Shown: piece after piece, positions 60,401 through 64,000 of the stretch
How positions within the stretch are numbered: the stretch's first letter is position 1
Layout of the letters: every line of letters starts with the position of its first letter
Source of the DNA: CAYFMH01 sp964344775
GTDB taxonomy: Bacteria; Patescibacteriota; Gracilibacteria; UBA4473
Direction of reading: 5' to 3'
DNA: 64,000 nucleotides
Assembly (NCBI GenBank): GCA_964344775.1
Contig: CAYFOO010000002.1
Span: 1-64,000, forward strand
Made by a program: the position numbers and the translations under genes
The notes under the pieces: model-generated
Told to the model about the DNA's origin: nothing
The model's database searches: none
Seen by the model: the letters and a program-made list of their open reading frames with translations, nothing else

Positions 60401-60559
60401 GGCCCAAAAAACATTTCTGAAATCACTATTTTTTAAAGCCTGATCGATCAAAAAAGATTTTGCCGTAGAGTTTCCCAAATTTACTAAAGTTAAACTTTTC
60501 TTTTCTTTAAGAGCTTTGAGTTCGGCAGATAGATCAAGAGAAAAAGGAAGCTGAAACAT
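57401..60559 (-). CDS. mfd: transcription-repair coupling factor Mfd
   Basis: A 1052-residue TRCF that removes stalled RNA polymerase and recruits UvrA. Order: UvrB-like N-terminal domain (about 1-330), CarD-like RNAP-interaction domain (LDHGVAKFEGIVRRDLGEHF, about 385-450), helicase domain with Walker A VCGDVGFGKTEIAM, DEEQ box VIDEEQRFGVQQKEKL, TMTATPIPRTLNMSLNRLKD, STIIENGIDLPNANTLLVNR and LYQLRGRVGRSRTQAYAF, then a TRCF C-terminal domain. A little shorter than E. coli Mfd. I chose the ATG at 60559; a start at 60631 would add 24 codons of AT-rich leader. Confidence 0.96.
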   Translation of the reverse strand: MFQLPFSLDLSAELKALKEKKSLTLVNLGNSTAKSFLIDQALKNSDFRNVFWASTEERADNLFPSAEFFFDGKIRLIPSELTFRDFYQLAENIKSEEQNLFLFEDLAHVLSQAIPSPAEIEAEKIKLAPKDSIKMFEFFGKLESIGYVSAEDEVLQPGEFLRKGENLFIFPLNENHCVRISLFGDEIESIEPFTQNTEEKVEKKKLKTLEVFPAQFENVSGNFLDLISGSEKSLFISDDLDEDICPNGNFFKLKFTTFPKESETFFHLNFFSVLPFYTIPDFTMEIKERFRREFKVVVATKKFDEIISIFKENEIMFTENPEEENPSTVQIIKLNKEDFVPHSFQNNDKKLLFLTDREIFQFARTSRQKKAVSGINLDLMTSLKSGDFVIHLDHGVAKFEGIVRRDLGEHFGTREYLKLCYAGNDKLFVPVESAEKITKFIGEEEPSPTKLGAADWKQSQSKLKKEAERIAKELLKLYASRELVKGKKFQPDDEMLEEFCASFPYELTPGQAQAWEEVRQDLERDRPMDRMVCGDVGFGKTEIAMRAAFKSFRSGVQSAILAPITILAEQHYQSFLKRIKDKKYGIEVRLLSRFQSPGEQKKILKDIELGLVDVVIGTHRLLSEDVKFKNLNLIVIDEEQRFGVQQKEKLKKLRTAANILTMTATPIPRTLNMSLNRLKDISTIATPPPGRLPVVTEVRKYNLNLIRERILLEVKRGGQVYFLHNQVQTIEAQTEQFRKLIPEVKFIVAHGQLSTSDLEERIKKFKNKEADVLVASTIIENGIDLPNANTLLVNRAEKFGLSQLYQLRGRVGRSRTQAYAFFLYHGQKLELEAKKRLRAIVEASELGSGFQIAMRDLEIRGAGEILGASQSGAMKNVGVSHFMRMLNKTVEEMKSGEISSEIEEEETITVEIPLSAYIPPSFIPNANEKIQVYKELASAENPKHLEEIRHDLLEDYGHLPVEVENLCKVIKLKMLLREANISGVRIHKTSHKSHEIVLRMGINFKPDQVFGLIKNSTKKWTITATAIKLAVEKLPVSWYEDLLKEVVLLKKV

Positions 60560-60696
60560 TTCGTTTTTAGTTTGGTGGTTTTTGCTTAGTAAAAAATAAT
60601 GAATGCTATGGCACAAAAACACCTTATTCAAAAGTAGAATTCATAATTTCTACCATCGAACAGATAGATTCCAAGTATTGCTACCTAGAACGCAAA

Positions 60697-60739
60697 AATT
60701 CCCGTTTGACCTTAAGGGGGAGGGAGTCAAACGGGAATT
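60697..60739 (-). terminator. terminator of dnaN
   Basis: The arms AATTCCCGTTTGAC and GTCAAACGGGAATT pair perfectly over 14 bp; read on the minus strand the hairpin is followed by TTTTTG. Confidence 0.85.
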
Positions 60740-60740
60740 C

Positions 60741-61844
60741 CTACATTTTAAGCGGCATGACCAGGTGGACAAAATCATTTGCTTTTTCTTTTTTGATGAC
60801 CGCGGGAGTCATTTTCCCTTCAAGTTCAATTCTGACTTTCTTTTCACCCGGGATGGCACTGAGGATATCGAGTACATAGTCTGCATTGAGAGCAATAGTA
60901 TTTGGTTCTCCTTCCAATTTCACTGAGACGGTATTTCTGCCTTCTCCAATCTGTGTTGAGTCTGTAGAAACTACGAGTGTATTATCACTTAGAACTTCCC
61001 ATTTCATATGTTGATTGTTTTCTTTGGCAAAAATAGAAACTCGTCGGACGGCCATGGCCAGATCTTCTCGATCTACTTCTACTAGGGTGGTGTGAGATTT
61101 TGGGATGATTTGTGTGTAGTCAGGGAATTGTCCCTCAATAAGGCGAGAAATAAGTTCGGTGCCATCCACAGAAAACATCACTTGGTTCTCTGCAATGGTG
61201 ACTGAAATTTCTTTCCCTAGTGTTGCGAGACGATCCGCCTCAAAAACAGCTCTCACGGGAATAGCACAGGTTACTTCCTCTACAGCAGTTTTTAATTTGA
61301 TTACTTTTTCGCTTAATCGGTAAGAATCTGTTGCGGCAACTTTCAGCTCAGATTTCTTCGCCGCAAAATAAACACCAGAAAGAATCGGTCGTGAAGAATT
61401 TTCTTGAGAAGCAAAAGCCACTTCGTGGACCATTTCTCGGAAATTTTCACTTGGGATGTCCAGTTTCACTCCACCTTTGACTTCAGCAATCTGTGGGAAT
61501 TCATCTGGAGCAATTCCTTTAATTTTGGTTTTTGAGCTTTTTGATTCTACTTGAAGCGTGGTACCATCTACTACATTCAGAGACACGTCTTCCTTCTTGT
61601 CCAAGAGGGAAGTGTAGGAAGTCAAAATTTTTGCAGGAACAGTAATAGCTCCTTCATTTTTTACCGTGGCCTCGGTCGAAGTAGAGATAGAGATCTCCAA
61701 ATTGGTAGCGGAAAGGTAGAGCTTTTTCCCTTCTGCTTTTATCAAAATATTCCCCAGCACAGCTAGGGTGTTTTGGCTTGATACCGCCCGGGAAACAATT
61801 TTTAGACTTTCCAAAAGTGCCTCCTGAGAAATAACTACTTTCAT
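60741..61844 (-). CDS. dnaN: DNA polymerase III subunit beta (sliding clamp)
   Basis: A 367-residue clamp with three DnaN domains: SQEALLESLKIVSRAVSSQN at the start, then ENSSRPILSGVYFAAKKSEL in domain 2, and EVDREDLAMAVRRVSIFAKE and TIALNADYVLDILSAIPGEK in domain 3, ending FVHLVMPLKM (usual M-P-x-R/K-like end). It has its own terminator. No dnaA or gyrase is adjacent; a DciA-like gene lies upstream beyond the structured RNA. Confidence 0.96.
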   Translation of the reverse strand: MKVVISQEALLESLKIVSRAVSSQNTLAVLGNILIKAEGKKLYLSATNLEISISTSTEATVKNEGAITVPAKILTSYTSLLDKKEDVSLNVVDGTTLQVESKSSKTKIKGIAPDEFPQIAEVKGGVKLDIPSENFREMVHEVAFASQENSSRPILSGVYFAAKKSELKVAATDSYRLSEKVIKLKTAVEEVTCAIPVRAVFEADRLATLGKEISVTIAENQVMFSVDGTELISRLIEGQFPDYTQIIPKSHTTLVEVDREDLAMAVRRVSIFAKENNQHMKWEVLSDNTLVVSTDSTQIGEGRNTVSVKLEGEPNTIALNADYVLDILSAIPGEKKVRIELEGKMTPAVIKKEKANDFVHLVMPLKM

Positions 61845-61925
61845 AGGGCACTTAGGTTGCCTGAAAAAGGGATAAATGTCAAAAGATTTTTGGGATTTTT
61901 GCGGAGACTAACAAAGATTTGATAA

Positions 61926-62107
61926 TGTTTAGCTCTGGCAGGGTGAAAATCAAGGGAGAAAGATATTCGCTAAAAAAGGCGATTTTCCCGAGGGCTCTCC
62001 CGATAAATCGGGATCACCCTCGCTTGGCCGCCGAAACGTAGTGAAGGGGGGTGAATCGCCAAAAATTACTCCCGTGTTTTGGTGTTATTTGGGAGTTTTT
62101 TATTTTT
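61926..62107 (+). ncRNA. candidate structured RNA, copy 2
   Basis: The counterpart of 54609-54770, standing alone between two minus-strand genes and read on the plus strand. GGCGATT (61978-61984) pairs with AATCGCC (62054-62060); CGAGGG (61989-61994) pairs with CCCTCG (62017-62022); the upstream TTCGCT can alternatively pair with GGCGA through a G-T wobble. A TCCCGAT-AA-ATCGGGA palindrome (61998-62013) sits in the apical loop. ACTCCC...GGGAGT (62068-62096) plus TTTTTTATTTTTT forms an intrinsic terminator. A promoter-like TTGCGG-16-GATAAT precedes it (61899-61926). Confidence 0.6.
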
Positions 62108-62163
62108 TAAAAAGGTGCGGGACCGTGAGCCGCAAAAAGGAACAGTTTGGAAATAAATGATTT

Positions 62164-62481
62164 TTAGTGATCTTTTGGTCGGGAGATGTTTTTCACAATT
62201 CGAATTTCGGTAATTTTTTCTGGGAAATCATAAGTAGCAAAAATTTCTAGTAATTCATTGGTCCTGAGAAAAAGTTCTGAGCTAGCAGCGGCATTTTTAC
62301 AGGCGATGGTGAGAATGCCGTTTTCAAATTTTTGTGGGTTCCAAAGATCCGCAAATTGTCTGTAATTTTCCTTAAAAATATTTCGGATTCGTTCTCGGAT
62401 GATAGAGGCGGTTACCTGATCACCAAGTTTATATTTTTTTGCTGCTAGGAGGAGGAAGTTACCAGCTTTGTCGAAAGACAT
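62164..62481 (-). CDS. DciA-like (DUF721) protein
   Basis: A 105-residue protein with the DUF721 pattern: an N-terminal helix, IRNIFKENYRQFADLWNPQK, then FENGILTIACKNAAASSEL and the strand EKITEIRIVKN. DciA loads or regulates the replicative helicase DnaB in bacteria lacking DnaC. Its position one gene from dnaN fits a replication role. The assignment is by pattern, since the family is weakly conserved. Confidence 0.7.
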   Translation of the reverse strand: MSFDKAGNFLLLAAKKYKLGDQVTASIIRERIRNIFKENYRQFADLWNPQKFENGILTIACKNAAASSELFLRTNELLEIFATYDFPEKITEIRIVKNISRPKDH

Positions 62482-62549
62482 TTGAAAAACAAGATTACGA
62501 GACTACGAGATTACAAGATAACGAGTTGGAATCAAGTGATTTTTAGGGA

Positions 62550-62578
62550 TAAAAAAAGAGAACCTTGCGGCCCTCTTT
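62550..62578 (-). terminator. terminator of tuf
   Basis: AAAGAGAACC-TTGC-GGCCCTCTTT; read on the minus strand this is a GCAA tetraloop hairpin followed by a run of T. Confidence 0.85.
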
Positions 62579-62612
62579 TTCATGAAAAAACAAAACAATT
62601 TCTTGTTTCGTA

Positions 62613-63809
62613 CTATTTTAAGATCTTAGTAACCACTCCGGCACCTACGGTTCGTCCTCCTTCTCGAATAGCGAATCGAGTTTGTTCATTGAGTGCGATA
62701 GCTGCTCCGAGCGTTACTTTGAATTTTGCGTTATCACCAGGCATTACCATTTCTACTCCATCAGGAAGGATGATTTCTCCAGTCACATCTGTGGTTCGGA
62801 TGAAAAATTGAGGTTTGTATCCTTTGAAAAAAGGTGTGTGTCGTCCTCCCTCTTCTTTTGTCAAAATATAAACTTCTGCTTCGAATTCTGTATGTGGAGT
62901 AATAGTCCCTGGTTTTGCGATTACTTGTCCTCGTTCAATATCTTCTCGTTCAATACCTCGGAGGAGGATACCTACGTTGTCTCCAGCTCGTCCTTCATCA
63001 AGCATCTTTTTGAACATTTCTACACCAGTCACGGTTGTTTTTTGTGTGTCTCGAATTCCTACGATTTCTACTTCTTCTCCTACTTTTACGATTCCTGACT
63101 CTACACGTCCGGTAGCTACGGTTCCTCGTCCTTTGATAGAGAAAACATCCTCTACTGACATAAGCATATCTTTGTCTACTGGTCGTTCTGGTTCTGGGAT
63201 TTCTGAGTCCAGAGCAGCCATGAGGTCCATGATTTTTGTTCCCCAATCTCCTGCTGGATCTTCGAGTGCCTTAAGTGCGGATCCTCGAATGATTTTTGCG
63301 TTGTCTCCGTCGTATTCTCGTTTACTCAATTCTTCTCGAACCTCCATTTCTACGAGGTCGAGCATTTCTTCATCGTCCACCATGTCACATTTGTTCAAGA
63401 AAACGACAATATTATCCACTCCCACTTGTCGAGCAAGAAGGATGTGTTCTTTTGTCTGAGGCATTGGTCCATCGGTAGCAGCTACTACGAGGATAGCTCC
63501 GTCCATTTGGGCGGCACCAGTAATCATGTTTTTTACGTAGTCAGCATGCCCAGGACAATCCACATGAGCGTAGTGTCGAGCTTCTGTTTCGTACTCTTGG
63601 TGTGAAGTTGCGATCGTGATACCTCGAGCTTTTTCTTCCGGAGCGTTATCGATCTGATCGAATGCTACCGTTTTGTTAGCTGGGAGATCTCCCAATCGGT
63701 TTGCTAGGGTTGCCGTGATAGCGGCGGTGAGGGTGGTCTTTCCATGATCCACGTGACCAATAGTTCCCACGTTTACGTGTGGTTTGTTACGGACAAATGC
63801 GTCAGCCAT
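62613..63809 (-). CDS. tuf: elongation factor Tu
   Basis: A 398-residue EF-Tu carrying aminoacyl-tRNA to the ribosome. GTPase motifs: [10 protein letters not shown] (G1), the switch region [26 protein letters not shown] (G3), NKCDMVD (G4) and GSALKAL (G5). Domains 2 and 3 follow, with [13 protein letters not shown] and the terminal [17 protein letters not shown] chose the ATG at 63809; twelve upstream in-frame codons read the conserved leader motif. Strong promoter and terminator make it a single-gene unit. Confidence 0.97.
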   Translation of the reverse strand: MADAFVRNKPHVNVGTIGHVDHGKTTLTAAITATLANRLGDLPANKTVAFDQIDNAPEEKARGITIATSHQEYETEARHYAHVDCPGHADYVKNMITGAAQMDGAILVVAATDGPMPQTKEHILLARQVGVDNIVVFLNKCDMVDDEEMLDLVEMEVREELSKREYDGDNAKIIRGSALKALEDPAGDWGTKIMDLMAALDSEIPEPERPVDKDMLMSVEDVFSIKGRGTVATGRVESGIVKVGEEVEIVGIRDTQKTTVTGVEMFKKMLDEGRAGDNVGILLRGIEREDIERGQVIAKPGTITPHTEFEAEVYILTKEEGGRHTPFFKGYKPQFFIRTTDVTGEIILPDGVEMVMPGDNAKFKVTLGAAIALNEQTRFAIREGGRTVGAGVVTKILK

Positions 63810-63815
63810 TTTTTC

Positions 63816-63830
63816 TAAAGTTAAGAAATA
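63816..63830 (-). promoter_or_regulatory. conserved 5' leader motif of tuf
   Basis: On the minus strand this reads TATTTCTTAACTTTA, six bases before the tuf ATG and just inside the predicted transcript start. It matches 12698-12712 and 26738-26752. Confidence 0.65.
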
Positions 63831-63843
63831 GAAAAGCTGGGGC

Positions 63844-63871
63844 ATTGTAGAAAGGTGAAAGGGGATGTCAA
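63844..63871 (-). promoter_or_regulatory. tuf promoter
   Basis: Read on the minus strand: consensus TTGACA (63866-63871), a 16-base spacer and TACAAT (63844-63849). It predicts a start near 63837 and a leader of about 28 nt. Confidence 0.85.
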
Positions 63872-64000
63872 ATTTTTTTTTAGATAAGGAGGGAATCTAT
63901 TGCACTCGCCCCTCTGTTCGCCGAAACCTTCTTGTTTTCTAAAATTTTAATGTGGGGGGAAGCGTAATTTGAAGACTACTCACTCTTTTTTTTAGCTACA
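63872..64000. other. window end, no gene recognised
   Basis: The last 129 bases hold no supported ORF or RNA; a poly-T run at about 63987-63994 might end a feature beyond the window. Confidence 0.4.

Noticed and set aside
60603..60926. Plus-strand frame across the dnaN 3' end
   Set aside because: Antisense shadow of dnaN and its terminator.
54609..62107. Structured RNA as 6S, SRP, tmRNA or RNase P RNA
   Set aside because: The hallmark sequences (SRP GGAA/GCAGC loop, tmRNA tag frame, RNase P GAGGAAAGTC) were looked for and not found; a 6S-like role cannot be excluded by eye.

Overview
The window looks like a chromosomal segment of a Candidate Phyla Radiation (Patescibacteria) bacterium, most likely Peregrinibacteria-like. 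This is inferred from the gene content and has not been tested by phylogeny. The supporting signs are an AT-rich genome of short, tightly packed genes; an SLH-domain S-layer protein; a T4SS-pilin-like small protein; a fused ADP-forming acyl-CoA synthetase; a 23S rRNA with helix-tip insertions that is not linked to a 16S; and arginine written mostly as CGA. TGA is an ordinary stop codon here (for example at the ends of tal and recG), which argues against Gracilibacteria and Absconditabacteria. GGAGG-type ribosome binding sites are absent before most starts.

Layout. 1-7.1 kb: an accessory cluster with a radical SAM/SPASM enzyme, a kinase-like protein, twin 504-residue histidine-rich (propeller-like) proteins and a divergent chorismatase-like gene. 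7.2-12.2 kb: a DUF4258/DUF2283 pair, a possible nuclease beside a decayed copy of the recG 3' end, recG, a pilin-like gene and a PfkB kinase. 12.2-21.8 kb: S-layer gene, REP-associated transposase, dprA, a TRM11-like methyltransferase, and tRNA-Asn preceded by two broken tRNA copies that bracket a GIY-YIG gene. 21.8-25.6 kb: tal, pgi, LOG-family gene, acyP, thpR. 25.6-32.1 kb: a surface locus with three WxL-like secreted proteins and three DUF916-like proteins, two of which carry a membrane anchor plus LysM. 32.1-39.7 kb: ADP-forming acyl-CoA synthetase, ruvC, cysE, a FemAB-type transferase, DUF559, rnhA. 39.7-43.2 kb: 23S and 5S rRNA. 43.6-49.6 kb: a fused nucleotidyltransferase-glycosyltransferase, two secreted basic proteins, lepB, a 255-bp duplication and nrdR. 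49.7-54.4 kb: smpB and the infA-rpmJ-rpsM-rpsK-rpsD-rpoA-rplQ-rplM-rpsI ribosomal operon. 54.4-64 kb: pepA, rpsR, rpsF, mfd, dnaN, a DciA-like gene and tuf.

The most interesting signals lie between or across genes. (1) Two diverged copies of an apparently undescribed structured RNA (54.6 and 61.9 kb) share a competing-helix layout. (2) The 3' ends of recG, nrdR and the 5S rRNA, and parts of tRNA-Asn, are duplicated, and in three of the four cases the copies bracket a small gene, as if small cargo elements had inserted there. (3) A 15-nt leader (TATTTCTTAACTTTW) precedes tuf, the S-layer gene, a WxL-like gene and a LOG-family gene. (4) TCCCGA/TCGGGA palindromes sit in structured RNAs. (5) The radical SAM/kinase-like/twin-protein/chorismatase-like cluster matches no pathway I know.
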